A stretch of 64,000 nt of DNA from Anoplopoma fimbria (Eukaryota > Chordata > Actinopteri > Perciformes > Anoplopomatidae). A program made the position numbers and the translations under genes. The notes beneath the pieces were generated by a model. It worked only from the letters and a program-made list of their open reading frames with translations, was not told the origin of the DNA and searched no databases. Positions 25,524 through 33,405 of the stretch are shown here, piece after piece; within the stretch, counting starts at the first letter, position 1; every line of letters starts with the position of its first letter. The stretch covers positions 2,377,448 through 2,441,447 of the forward strand of contig NC_072453.1 of the NCBI RefSeq assembly GCF_027596085.1. The letters run 5' to 3'.

Positions 25524-26856
25524 TTCAGTTCAAAATAAATCTAACTCACCCCAGCTGCAAAGCCCAAACTTCCATCCAAGATGCGCTTCTGAAAAGGGCA
25601 GATAAGAAGAGATTGTGCGAGTCAGTCAAACCAATATCTTCAAACCCTTCAGTAAACCTTACTGTTGTTCTAACTGGCAAAAATGCATCATTGCGTGAGA
25701 ATCAGAGGTCAAGAGATAAAAAAAATAAAAAAAACACAATCCATGAGCAAAACTATTGTCTGTCAATAGCGGGGTTGCATGTTAGCAGTCATGTTGGAAA
25801 TCCTAAGCTCTTGACAACAGCAGCTAAATGGCTAAGAACATGGAAAATTTATTTTCACTAATATCATATAGCTAATTTATGCATGTGCTGTTTTCATCTA
25901 GAAACAGATTTGTTTTTTATCATCAATATATCTGAACAGCTAGCCTGCACAAACTGCATCTACCAGCACCTCTAGAGCATTTTTTTTTTTTTACTTTTGG
26001 ACAGAGCCAGGCAAGATGTTTCCCCATCTCTAGCCTTCATGCTGAGCTAGGCTAACCACCTGCAGGCTCCTGCTACATACTTACCACAACATATATTTTT
26101 ATGTTATGACTTATGTTTAACTCAAGTATTTCACTATAACATTTAATTAGCTTGTATCCCACTATGGTAATTAATTGTATCAACAAAAAACAAACCAATA
26201 AACATAAATGTTCAAATTCAAATATGACCAGTATTGATACAAAATGTTGCTGAATTTCGTCTAAAAAGCAAAATATTGTATCTTTATTTTGACAAAATTG
26301 AGTTAAGACCTGAATATTACTCTGTTTTGCGATATCAAAATGTATAATTTCTGAGAAAGCTAAAAACCAGGCCAAATCTAACTGTATTCTTTATGAAAAC
26401 CACATTTATTGGACTCTGCCACATAAGGCAGCTAAAGCGAGAGGGCTAAATCAAAAGTTAGCTAGCAGGACAATTAGCCATGTTTTGCCTTAGCAAAACC
26501 TAAAACTACATTACTTCATAATTTTCCTCTACTGTTATCTGTAAAAATGTAGAGAATTGTATGTTGATAAAATTTGTTTGTTATTTCACATAACTAAATG
26601 ACGCCAATTCAATCATGGTGGACAAAACGCCAAGCTAACGTAAAACTACAAGATAGTGTTATCATCTCATCGAAATTAAGTATATTTACTACTATTCTTT
26701 TAAAACAACAAGCTCCATGTGTCTGTGTGTTCTGGGTTCACACAATACCTGTCGGCTAGAAAAGACAAACACCAGGGCTGCTCCGGCAGCAGTCAGTCCC
26801 CAGGTGAACAGAGTCCCCAGCAGGGCCTGGGTCACAGGGCTGTAGCCTTCCAGCAT
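1656..26856 (-). CDS. slc39a11: slc39a11 (zinc transporter ZIP11), 5' part: coding exons 1-3 of a gene running off the left edge
   Basis: Coding segments are 26749-26856, 25550-25588 and 1656-1814 (minus strand). All junctions are GT/AG and phase 0, and together they encode 102 residues. The protein reads as ZIP11: it starts [14 protein letters not shown], continues with [14 protein letters not shown], then [12 protein letters not shown], then [13 protein letters not shown] and [14 protein letters not shown]. These correspond in order to the human SLC39A11 N-terminus. The family (ZIP, gufA-type) moves zinc into the cytosol across cell or Golgi membranes. The stretches around residues 9-33, 40-62 and 72-98 are hydrophobic and would be the first membrane helices. 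The metal-binding helices lie in later exons outside the window. Intron 1 is 1,160 bp and intron 2 about 23.7 kb, which is typical of this gene's very long introns. The gene is divergent from the two receptor genes, as in human 17q. Identity is near certain; the 5' UTR is inferred only. Confidence 0.93.
2385..2660 (+). repeat. Interspersed fish repeat, family A (copy 1)
   Basis: The block from CTTTCCAGGCATG through CTTAGTTTCAGGTGGTTATAC to TAATCCTACACACCGAACC resembles a repeat common in teleost genomes. The block at 24486-24650 in this window matches it on the opposite strand (TATACAC-type, ATATTCATAAATAT and ATTCTTAGTTTC-type stretches). Class not determined; probably a non-autonomous DNA element. 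Confidence 0.6.
2661..4705. other. Intronic DNA between repeats
   Basis: Apart from the family B repeat at 3464-3770, this is AT-rich intron of slc39a11. No exon, RNA gene or further element was recognised. Confidence 0.5.
3464..3770 (+). repeat. Interspersed fish repeat with internal duplication (family B)
   Basis: The phrase GTGACTTTTGACCACC plus following AATCAG..CATCCTTG occurs near 3467-3510 and again near 3593-3640, about 130 bp apart. The copy then continues with GAGAATGGACCGGACGGACGG and AATGCCTCATCTTTCGCCGG. This arrangement is familiar from widespread teleost repeats. The small open frames at 3567-3810 come from this repeat and are not genes. Confidence 0.6.
4706..4900 (+). repeat. 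tRNA-derived SINE
   Basis: An A-box-like GGCACATGAGGTAGAGC is followed about 40 bp later by the B-box-like GGTTCAAACCC. A body containing CCTTTAACCCCAAGTTGCTCC comes next, then a tail ending in ATTATTATTATT. The body phrase recurs in the SINEs at 12447-12817 and, inverted, at 28825-29118, so they share an ancestor. It lies antisense to slc39a11 within intron 2. Confidence 0.8.
4901..6240. other. Intronic DNA, nothing recognised
   Basis: Only short frames occur. The 65-codon frame at 5863-6060 has no recognisable domain. Confidence 0.5.
6240..6490 (+). repeat. Interspersed fish repeat (fragment)
   Basis: The stretch contains CTCACCCTCTCTCTGAAACG, AAGTCTGCTCTGATTGG and TTGTGATTGGCC, an order seen in a common teleost non-autonomous repeat. 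Assignment is from memory of the pattern only; no second copy is in the window. Confidence 0.45.
6519..6586 (-). repeat. tRNA-like pol III head, decayed
   Basis: On the minus strand, TGGTGTAGTGGTTAAG (A-box-like) is followed by GGTTTGAACCCC (B-box-like). The flanks GCTCAC/GTGAGC can pair. The anticodon and T-stem positions do not fold as a normal tRNA, so this is read as a SINE head or tRNA pseudogene. Confidence 0.45.
6690..7087 (-). mobile_element. Rex3/RTE-like LINE, 3' end fragment
   Basis: On the minus strand the frame 7084-6629 reads [20 protein letters not shown] and [18 protein letters not shown], then [19 protein letters not shown]. This is the C-terminal region following the reverse transcriptase of fish RTE/Rex3-type elements. 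The element ends at 6690-6702 in GGATGGATGGAT units, the short tandem tail typical of Rex3. After the GKRP motif the frame is degraded. The 5' side is cut and joins directly to a Tc1 element, so this is a dead fragment. Confidence 0.8.
7088..8641 (-). mobile_element. Tc1/mariner-like transposon, inactive
   Basis: Inverted terminal repeats of roughly 190-200 bp are visible: 7088-7275 matches the reverse complement of about 8440-8641, including CACCAGATGTCGGTAACAAC and AAGTAATCCATACATAC. The right end finishes TACCCGCTGTA. The left end lacks about the outer 20 bp and abuts the Rex3 fragment. Between the arms lies a minus-strand transposase relic, about 1.0 kb. The element is antisense-inserted relative to the receptors and lies in slc39a11 intron 2. 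Confidence 0.88.
7282..8276 (-). pseudogene. Tc1-like transposase, broken
   Basis: The frame begins near ATG 8276 or 8273 with [18 protein letters not shown] and [17 protein letters not shown] (paired-like helix-turn-helix DNA-binding domain). It runs to about 7842 ([12 protein letters not shown]). The middle, about 7842-7485, is broken by stops and shifts, though [13 protein letters not shown] remains. The C-terminal part resumes at about 7482 with [11 protein letters not shown], which carries the final acidic residue of the DDE triad. No intact reading frame exists, so the copy cannot make its enzyme. Confidence 0.88.
8651..8697 (+). repeat. (AG)n microsatellite
   Basis: About 23 AG units lie immediately after the Tc1 right end, followed by imperfect AAAGAAGAGAG. 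Confidence 0.97.
8700..12446. other. Intronic DNA, nothing recognised
   Basis: This is AT-rich sequence inside slc39a11 intron 2 without a recognisable exon, RNA gene or mobile element. The 120-codon frame at 9607-9969 shows no domain and no splice context. Confidence 0.5.
12447..12817 (+). repeat. tRNA-derived SINE, full-length type
   Basis: The head contains TGGCTCAGTGGAGAGC (A box) and GGTTCGATCCCC (B box, 12500-12511). The body contains GGGCAAGACACTTAACCCC and AAGCGCTTTGAGTGGTC, and the end is ACAAGTACAGTCCATTTA. A short duplicated unit, CCCGCAGGCTGTTCCTGCGG at about 12568 and 12624, is separated by an (ATA)n run. The same body recurs in the SINEs at 22200-22412 and 28825-29118. Confidence 0.85.
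12818..13599. other. Intronic DNA
   Basis: No gene or element was recognised. A trivial three-fold CTAGACTCT micro-repeat lies near 13510-13540. Confidence 0.5.
13600..13830 (+). repeat. Interspersed fish repeat (family G)
   Basis: The phrases GATGGCGACGGCCGTAATCC, AACTCAAGGCTTCAAAAAG and CTTTATACAGTCTATG occur in the order seen in a teleost dispersed repeat. Identified by recollection of the pattern; no second copy lies in this window. Confidence 0.5.
13831..17903. other. Intronic DNA, nothing recognised
   Basis: No coding exon, RNA gene or mobile element could be supported here; short frames only. Confidence 0.5.
17904..18536 (+). mobile_element. Non-autonomous DNA-transposon-like repeat (family D), interrupted by a LINE
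   Basis: The outer ends read CAGTGG at 17905 and CCACTG at 18531-18536, forming short inverted termini. The interior consists of repeated GTAC/ACTTTTAC-type phrases (AAGTACATTTACC, TACATTTCAGAGG, TTTTGAATGCAGGACTT). Related copies are at 29284-29580 and 36163-36326. An L2-like fragment (18198-18425) sits inside, so the repeat is older than that insertion. Confidence 0.65.
18198..18425 (+). mobile_element. L2-like LINE, 3' end
   Basis: The frame from 18203 reads [20 protein letters not shown] and [11 protein letters not shown], the conserved C-terminal end of fish L2-type ORF2 proteins. It finishes in AATGACTGTAATGTAATG repeats, the usual L2 tail. Severe 5' truncation is normal for LINE copies. 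It is nested in the family D repeat. Confidence 0.82.
18537..19352. other. Intronic DNA, nothing recognised
   Basis: AT-rich sequence without supported features. Confidence 0.5.
19353..19561. mobile_element. Tc1-type MITE (205 bp) with TA target duplication
   Basis: The element 19355-19559 begins CAGTCAGGTCCATAAATATT and ends with its reverse complement. The two arms match over about 78 bp with only about three mismatches, leaving a short unpaired centre. TA dinucleotides flank both ends (19353-19354 and 19560-19561), as for Tc1/mariner insertions. There is no coding capacity, so movement would need a transposase from elsewhere. Confidence 0.93.
19562..22199. other. Intronic DNA, nothing recognised
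   Basis: AT-rich intron; a region near 19980-21190 is rich in variants of GATTTAAA/GTTTAAA, but no unit repeat could be defined. Confidence 0.45.
22200..22412 (-). repeat. tRNA-derived SINE, decayed copy
   Basis: Read on the minus strand, the head at about 22410-22380 contains GGCTGTGGCTCAGAGGTAGAG. The body retains matches to the 12447-12817 SINE (AAAGCG/CACTC and AATTCACACCC-type blocks seen on the plus strand). It is truncated and diverged. Confidence 0.65.
22413..23609. other. Intronic DNA, nothing recognised
   Basis: No supported features. Confidence 0.5.
23590..23800 (+). pseudogene. Tc1-like transposase fragment
   Basis: The plus strand reads [19 protein letters not shown] then [19 protein letters not shown]. 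This is the second helix-turn-helix and linker of Tc1-type transposases. A stop follows soon after (near 23755) and flanking frames are broken. No terminal repeats could be seen, so it is a small relic unrelated to the element at 7.1-8.6 kb. Confidence 0.75.
24486..24700 (-). repeat. Interspersed fish repeat, family A (copy 2, inverted)
   Basis: The plus strand shows GAAATGGAATATAATATTC, TATCATCACCTGAAAATAAG and TTTTCGAAACCTTAGGGTGAG. These are the reverse complement of blocks in the copy at 2385-2660. A further part of the same repeat may reach 24830. Confidence 0.6.
25447..25523 (+). repeat. (TG)n(AG)n microsatellite next to the slc39a11 microexon
   Basis: About 31 TG units are followed by about seven AG units. 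In the slc39a11 transcript this reads as CU repeats then CA repeats, starting about 26 nt past the 5' splice site of the 39-nt exon. Confidence 0.97.
25550..25588 (-). CDS. slc39a11: slc39a11 coding exon 2 (39-nt microexon)
   Basis: The exon encodes 13 residues, [13 protein letters not shown], the same block that follows the first exon's sequence in human ZIP11. The acceptor is CCCTTTTCAG just before 25588. The donor after 25550 is a perfect GTGAGT. Phase is 0 on both sides, so skipping would remove 13 codons without a frameshift. A long CT/CA microsatellite begins about 26 nt downstream of the donor in the transcript. Confidence 0.92.
25980..26090 (+). repeat. Interspersed fish repeat (family C) fragment
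   Basis: CTTTTGGACAGAGCCAGGC, TTTCCCCATCTCTAGCC and GAGCTAGGCTAACCACC are variants of phrases found again at 37635-37735 and 59730-59800. It lies in slc39a11 intron 1. Confidence 0.6.
26749..26856 (-). CDS. slc39a11: slc39a11 coding exon 1
   Basis: The start ATG is at 26856-26854 and reads [10 protein letters not shown]..., aligned with the human start MLQGHSS. The exon ends with a CAG codon at 26749 followed by the donor GTATTG. Just upstream of the ATG the minus strand reads a pyrimidine run and CAG (near 26867). This looks like a splice acceptor, so the leader is probably on another exon further right. Confidence 0.92.
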
Positions 26857-28513
26857 GGTGCCAGACCTGGACAAAGAACACACATGAACACACTAATCCC
26901 ACGACACATTCACATTTTATTGGAAGATGTGGAGGATGATATCTTGTTCTTATCTTTCCAGAAAGACTTTGAGAACTGGAGGTGAACAAAATACGTGGAT
27001 TGAAATCTTCCAGTAACTGCCCTGCCTCAGAATGAGCCTATTCCTAAGAATAGTTGTCCCCATCTAGGAGACGTCATTAAGGTACCAGAAAGCAACATAA
27101 CTGTAACACTTTAAGGAAGTGTGTATCTTAGACGCCAAAGTATACACATGAATGACAAGAGAACAAACAACTGATCCCTTAGAAGGGCTCAACGTGCTTA
27201 GGCTGACTTAAAGTAGTGCCTTTAAGCCTCACATTACTTGTTCTACATACACACCCACTTTGTTTGTTTCAGCACCCATGCTTAACAAATGATAGTCAAA
27301 TCCTGTTTGCCCAGGACTCTAACATCCTGGAATTCATGTTGCCAATCCTGTTGGGTTTGCTCCATCACTTCTAAATTGAAGATAATACGGTACAGCCTAA
27401 AATACCTTGACGATTCATTCTCACGTAATAAAAAAATGTACAGTAGGTGCTGTGAATGCTAAGAATGTCACTTTGTCATTAAAACACCAAATCAATCTTA
27501 TTATTGTTTAACTATTAATTATCAGTTAAGAGGTTACATTCACGTAGACAAAGTGGCTACTGTGATCACAATTGACTGCTGGATGAAATAAAAAGGTTAA
27601 AACATTGTGTAACATTGGTACAAGAAGAGAAGAGTCATCAGGTCAACACACTGCCTGAATCATGACTGTTACAGAGCAACATTTACATAACGTTATAAAA
27701 GTTATAAAAATAAAGTTATAAAAATAAAAAAAAACTGCCAGTATTGATAATGAGAAAAGATAAGTCTTATACAGTAGCTTATAAATATAGCTTTTCATTT
27801 GTACGAAGAAGAATGTGTTATTTCTTCATTCAAAAGTGACATAGTCTCACTTTAAAGTAACTTTAAATGGCATCTTTTCACATTCATATGCGATAAATAA
27901 ACCTGTGGGGTTTTTTTGACTTATGGAAATATTTACCAATGTGAGCTGTGAGCAGTAGGACTTTGTCATTTAATCATCAAATAACATTTGCATGAGCACT
28001 TCAATTAAAAAATAACATGCTATGGGAATATTTACCACACAGCAGCAATGAGAGCTGCTTTTATAATGCATTGACGGCTGACCATTAAGTAAATATGACT
28101 GACATATTGATATTCATCTCCGAAATGCCGAAGGAATTTTGAATGAGAAGTTACATGCATTGTTTGTGCGTACGTAGCTTTAACTGACCTTTTACATAAA
28201 CAGCTAAGATGTTTTATTTTGTGATATTGCTGCATAAACTAATTTAATGTGTCGTCACGGATGTGTTTTATAAGTGGTCTTTGTTTAACTGACTTACAAA
28301 CACAGAGACACAGTCCATAATGAATGCATGTAAATGAGAGCCGACCGGCTAACTTTAAATGCTTGTTCGCTTTAAACTATAAAATATATGTTACATCTCA
28401 CTCAAACTCTATTTGTGGTGCCATCAAACTACATGCATTAATTCGGCAAAGTTTAATTTTGGCCTATGTTTTATGTTATCGGTATTTTTGGCATTTGTTT
28501 CAGGTTTACTCAC
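26857..28513. other. DNA upstream of slc39a11 ATG, probable 5' UTR intron
   Basis: No coding exon was seen. It would be intronic if the candidate leader exon at 28514-28620 is real. Confidence 0.4.
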
Positions 28514-28620
28514 TTCTTTCCAGTGGCACCTCGCCTCCTCTGTATTTACTTCCTACTTCCCGGTCCACGTGTCTATGACAGTCAAAGCCCCGCCTCTCCT
28601 CGCAGCCTATTGCTCAATCA
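28514..28620 (-). promoter_or_regulatory. slc39a11: Candidate slc39a11 promoter and non-coding leader exon
   Basis: On the minus strand the consensus donor GTGAGTAAA begins at 28513. Upstream of it are ACCGGGAAGTAGGAAGT (ETS-like sites), a CACGTG E-box near 28566 and a GGCGGGGC GC box near 28590. Together with the acceptor-like CAG just before the start codon, this suggests a leader exon spliced to coding exon 1. This is inference from motifs only; no transcript evidence is available. Confidence 0.35.
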
Positions 28621-28772
28621 CTGTGATAGAAGAAGTAGTGAGAGTGACCTTATTAACTCATTCAAATATTATGAAAAACGACACGGAGTTTGGTTAACTG
28701 AGGCAGTTCAATTATATTCTTTTCTTTCTTCCTTTTTTTTAACATATAAGAAACATAGTACAAGAACATTTT

Positions 28773-29170
28773 ACTTCTTCTTAGACACTAAATTAAACAT
28801 ATCCCAGTTGCCTAAAATTGAATTACATTACAGTCATTTAGCAGACGCTTTTATCCAAAGCGACTTACAATCAGTAGTATATTACATATCATTCACCCAT
28901 TCACACACTGATGACAGGCTACCATGCAAGGTGCCACCATCAGACTCTAACTAACATTCATCATCCAGTCCACACCGATGGCAAGCCTTCGGGAGCAACT
29001 TGGGGTTAAGTGTCTTGCCCAAGGACACATCGACTGCCGAAGCCGGGTATCGAACCACCGATCCTCTGAATGGAGAACTACCTTGCTCTCCACTACGCCA
29101 CAGCCGCCCCCCACTACTACTTCTTCTTAGACACTAAATTAAACATATCCCAGTTGCCTAAAATTGAATT
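28773..29170. repeat. 52-bp perfect direct repeats flanking a SINE
   Basis: The 52 bases at 28773-28824 (ACTTCTTCTTAGACAC ... AAAATTGAATT) are repeated identically at 29119-29170. Only the SINE lies between them. They therefore look like a very long target-site duplication. Confidence 0.9.
28825..29118 (-). mobile_element. tRNA-derived SINE with L2-type tail
   Basis: On the minus strand the head at about 29110-29040 has GGCTGTGGCGTAGTGGAGAG (A box) and GGTTCGATACCC (B box). The body contains GGGCAAGACACTTAACCCC, and the 3' end has GGATAAAAGCGTCTGCTAAA then TGACTGTAATGTAAT. That tail is the same as the end of the L2 fragment at 18198-18425, consistent with L2 machinery copying this SINE. The flanking perfect duplications imply a fairly recent insertion. 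Confidence 0.88.
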
Positions 29171-29283
29171 GAATCTTAAACAGGAGAAAAGATGGCAAAC
29201 TAACACAACATAACAACAAGCAGTGTCATATTTTAATGAACAGGTCTGTGGGGAGAGTGGTGCATGTGTATGCCTGGTTTGGA

Positions 29284-29580
29284 CAGTGGTGGAATGTACT
29301 GTGCTTAAATACAAATTTGAGGAAGTTGTACTTTACTTTAGAGTTTCCATTTTGCTGCCCCAATTCAGAGCGAAATATTGTTCTATTTAATCCACTACAT
29401 TTATCCGACAGCTTTACAATTAAGATTCCACATATAAAACAGTACATCAGTTTATCGAATATGTTACATTCTTGTAGATGACAATGACCCACAGTACTGG
29501 ATATAAAGGCAGAATTAGCTCCATCTTGACCAGCTACAATATAAAAATGCTACTTACACATTACATTACTTTCTGCTGGC
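29284..29580 (+). repeat. Family D repeat, copy 2
   Basis: It begins CAGTGGTGGAATGTACTG and contains GTTGTACTTTACTTTAGAG, TAATCCACTACATTTATCC and CATCTTGACCAGCTACAA. It shares phrases with 17904-18536 (TGTACTTTACTT, ACATTT). The far end is indistinct. Confidence 0.55.
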
Positions 29581-30980
29581 TGACAAGAAACAGATTCTGG
29601 GGATGTTGCTGGGGAATTTCCTCTTCCCAGTGGAAGTTTCCAGGATTGCTGCTCTCATTCATCTTTCATTAATCTCTCAGTGGCAATTCCTAGGCATGTT
29701 GATCTTTGACCGATCGCGGACCGATCATCAGTAACTGATTCAAGCACTAAATTTCCAGTTTCCAATCTTTTTGGTACAATGAAATCTTAAACGTTTTCTA
29801 GAAAGCACTTTAGCAATAATGCTATAACATTTATGGCCATATGAATTAAAAATGGTATTTTCATCACAACTCACAATCTAAATACATCCAATACTAACCC
29901 TTTTATTACGAATATTCCTAGTATACAGAAGCCAATTTAAGTAGGTAAGAAGATACTGTTTATTTTTATGTATTTTTTTCCTGAGGAAAGTTGACCAATA
30001 CTTTTTTTAAAACATGTTTTTGTTAAGAAAATTAAATTAAGGTAAAGAATTCTTTGCATTTTGTAAATTTATGTCACCGACTCAAAATGCAACATATCTT
30101 ATGTATCCATTAAGTTATGATCTCTCTGGGGATAAGCTAGTCTTTCTGCCTTTTCTTCAATGGATTTCTGTGCTTGCAGGATTATTGAACATCTGTGCAT
30201 AATGTGGCTCAAGAAGGAAGCAGTGACTCTTTGATTCCGAGAAACTGTCTGATGTTAATCCCCGATGTGTAAGACCCCTGCTGTTTTTATGCTAATATGA
30301 CTTCAAAACTCCTGCATTGGAAATATCCAAACATGACATCACGCTGCTTATTTTTGGGTCGTTTTGCATCGTAATAGTAGGAATACACCACCGAAGATAA
30401 ATTTAGATAGATGATAAAACAGTGGTAGAGTACCTCAACCTTTTTTTATTTTGACAATGTTATAACATTTTTAAGTATATGTTTTCAATTAGATGTCTTA
30501 AAATAGTTGCTGAAATCACCAACACATAAGAAAAATATAAATATGCCACCTTGGATACAATAAATCTTTCCACTAATGCACTTAGATTATGCAATGAAAC
30601 ACAGATATTACAGTGCAGTTAGGATTATTGGTCTTCCAACATTCCCTTAAACATTTGACATTTCTATGTTGCAATCGCAGGAAGCCTGATTTGTATTACT
30701 CATAAGTGACTTTAGGTTTATAGGCAGTGTTGTTATGAAACAAAAAGATGAAAATAGGTTGATACCGAGAAACAATAAAACTAAAATAGTTTCCAGGTTC
30801 CTTCTGTGGATTCCTCTCACTTCCATGTATGCCGAAAGCATTTGCCTGTTTGATTCATATTTAGCTGGAATTATATTATTGCATGCAAGCTGCAGATGGT
30901 CTCTTTGATCTATTTAAGAGTTTTGGGTTTATTCACTCAAGCAGCATGGCTTGGATGGAAATGTCAGCCTGTTAGCACAA
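29581..30980. other. Intergenic DNA, nothing recognised
   Basis: No supported gene or element. Confidence 0.5.
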
Positions 30981-31235
30981 CCACTTGGGTCCAGACTGAA
31001 ATATCTCAAAAAGTTACCGTATGGATTGCCATGAAATTTGGCACAGATATTCATGGTCCCCAAAGGATGAATACTATACACATTGGCGATCTAGATACAC
31101 CAGCAGACAATCAGGATCCCAAGAGGGTGAATCTTACAGACTTTATTGATACCCCGACTTTTTGTCTTGAGCCATCATGAGGTTGGTATTTTGTTGTTTT
31201 AGTGAAATATCTTGACAAGAATGGAATGGATTGCC
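30980..31235 (+). repeat. Interspersed fish repeat (family E), copy 1
   Basis: CAGACTGAAATATCTC, GGATTGCCATGAAATTTGGC and ACAGATATTCATGGTCCCC plus GGATGAAT match the block at 62440-62560 (GGATGGACTGTCATTAAAAC, ACAGACATTCATGATCCCC, GAGGATGAATTG). Confidence 0.65.
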
Positions 31236-32940
31236 GTGATTTTTTTTTTAATTTGTATAAAAAATAGTTTTCTCCATACATCCATGACTACAAGTCAGTA
31301 TTGTCTTTGTTTCGGTGATAAAACATGTGAATAGATGATGATGGCCCACTCAATCGACTGATTTCATTCAAAGCGGGTGGTAGACTTGAAGTGTGGTTAA
31401 CATTTACACATTTCAGTTCCAGGCGGTCATCATATGTGGTCTCTGCAAGACAGGAGTAAACATCCACTTCTTTAATATAAAATGTGGTTCCAGTGTTCAC
31501 TCTAAAGGAGTTGTAATGGGAGTTGACAGTGGAAGTAAAAGCCTTTTGAGGGGAAGAAGAGAAAGGACAGTCGTTGGAGACAAATAAGATCTCTTACAGA
31601 GTACTCCTTAAAACCTTCTTTTCTGATAAATCGGGAAGTAGCTTTAAGCCTTGATTCTGGCAATGTGAAAGATCAACATGGCTCCTCCTTTTGTTGTAGA
31701 CAGCTCTGCAGCACTTGGATATTGATGACAGTATGTCTGTCTGAACACCACAGTGAAATAGTGCCCGTGAAATACGAACCTGTCAAACGTCTCCAAATTT
31801 AGCACCATGAAACAGTGATTCCAGTGATGTTTTTTACAGGGGGTGCTGGGGTTTGGTTGAGGAGGTTGGCCTCTCCGTATGAAGTACTAGTCTCCAGGGG
31901 GAAGTTAAGCCACAACCTAATCAGGATTTTAGACTACAAAGGCATGTTTTTCCAGTCAATTGGAACGAGTCAAAAGCCAGAGTGAAGGTATGTCCTGAGA
32001 TATCTCTGAGGAAAGCTGTGGCAACTGATGAATGAGCTCTAAGATAAGGTCTTTGAAATTCGATACAATCACTGGATCGTGGTTAAAGTGATGGGAAGAA
32101 CGGACTAGTTTTTATTAAGCTTTGCTCGCAATATTGAAGGTGGGTGGCGGAACACACTGGAGGTTTTCTGGGGGACGTGCCCGGGGTATTCCAGCTATGC
32201 GTGTCAGAGCGGCAACAGGACGAAGGTCATCGCTCATCCAGAGTCTTTAATCTTGCCATCCCCCCTCCCGCCCACTCCTTCCAATCTACCCATCTCTTTC
32301 CCTGTCCTCCTTTCCGTCGTTTTACCTGACAAGCTTTCCGCTCTCTCGTCTCCTTTTCGCCTTTTGCTTTTCCTCTGTCACCTCTTCCTTTGTGGGATTG
32401 AGAAAAACAAGGTTGGAAGGGTTGGAGGAGGACGGAAGGACTCGAGAAGGCAAAAAAACAGCATCCCATGTCAAATGTCAAAAAACAAAAGCCCTGAAAA
32501 AACACACAGCAGACTTCTCTTTCCTGTCGGCAGATTTACTCAGTCTGGGTTGTAAAGGTGGGTGGCCCGATCAACGAGATAGTGTTATTATCTGCTTGTG
32601 TGTGTGTGTGTTTAGGTTTAGTTGTATGACCCCCCACTGAACTGTGGTGCGACAAAATGGATAGTGGGGAGGTGGGGTGAAGTAAACAGAAGCAGAGGGG
32701 CGAGAAGAAAGAGTGGAGGGAGAAAAAAGTTATGAAAACAAAAGTGTTGCAGCAGATGGGGCCGGGGTTTACCTTGGAAACAGCATTACGGCATAGGAAC
32801 TGGGGGAGTACTGAGGGGGGGCGTGAGCCAAGCTGGGGTTTATCTCTGGAGACTGATGAACAAGGGGTGAGGGGGAGGTAGGGAGGGTTTGTGAGTGTGT
32901 GGGGTTTGGGGGGGGTAGCAGACACACTCCTTGAACACTG
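31236..32940. other. Intergenic DNA upstream of the SSTR-like gene
   Basis: From about 32250 the sequence turns into strongly strand-asymmetric C/T-rich then G-rich tracts (for example GGGGGGGTAGCAG near 32910) leading to a TATA box. Open frames of 80-150 codons on both strands come from this biased composition and look non-coding. Confidence 0.5.
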
Positions 32941-32953
32941 TGGGGGGAAGACA

Positions 32954-32959
32954 TATAAA
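32954..32959 (+). promoter_or_regulatory. TATA box of the SSTR-like gene
   Basis: GACATATAAAAGGGTTCC is a good core TATA context in an otherwise G-rich region. It would place a transcription start near 32985 and a 5' leader of about 420 nt before the ATG at 33406. A leader intron cannot be excluded. Confidence 0.6.
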
Positions 32960-33405
32960 AGGGTTCCCTGGGAGAAAGAGTGTTCAGGCAAGCGTCCGAG
33001 TAGCTGTCCTGCTCATTTCCACACTGCTGGGCATCACGGAGTGTGTTTACGGGAGTGTGTGTGTGCACATGTGGAGAAGAGAGAAGCGTGCCGACTACCC
33101 CTCCAAAAAGGAATAAACTTTTTTAAAGTAGGTAACAGTTGACTGGATGGGGGGAAGATGAATGGTTGCTGAAGCCTGGCTACTCTTGAACCTGGGTACC
33201 GTGTTTGATTTTCAGGTTTTTTCGGTTGAGTTGTTTACTCCTCTCTCTCTCTAGTACTTTTAACTCCAACCACGGGGGAGTCAAGAGGCGACTCTTGAGC
33301 TGCTTGCAGAGGAATTCGAACAGAAGCAGAGATTTTTGTCCTCCTGAGCTGTAATAACTTTTTATTCTCTTCTTTTTGAGAAATTATTGGATGCGCTGAG
33401 GCAGA

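Noticed and set aside
28466..28954. 162-codon plus-strand open frame
   Set aside because: No domain; it runs through AT-rich DNA into an antisense SINE, and no splice or promoter context supports it.
32536..32991. 151-codon minus-strand frame rich in Pro, Ser and His
   Set aside because: Arises from the G-rich promoter-side tract of the SSTR-like gene; composition rather than conservation explains it.
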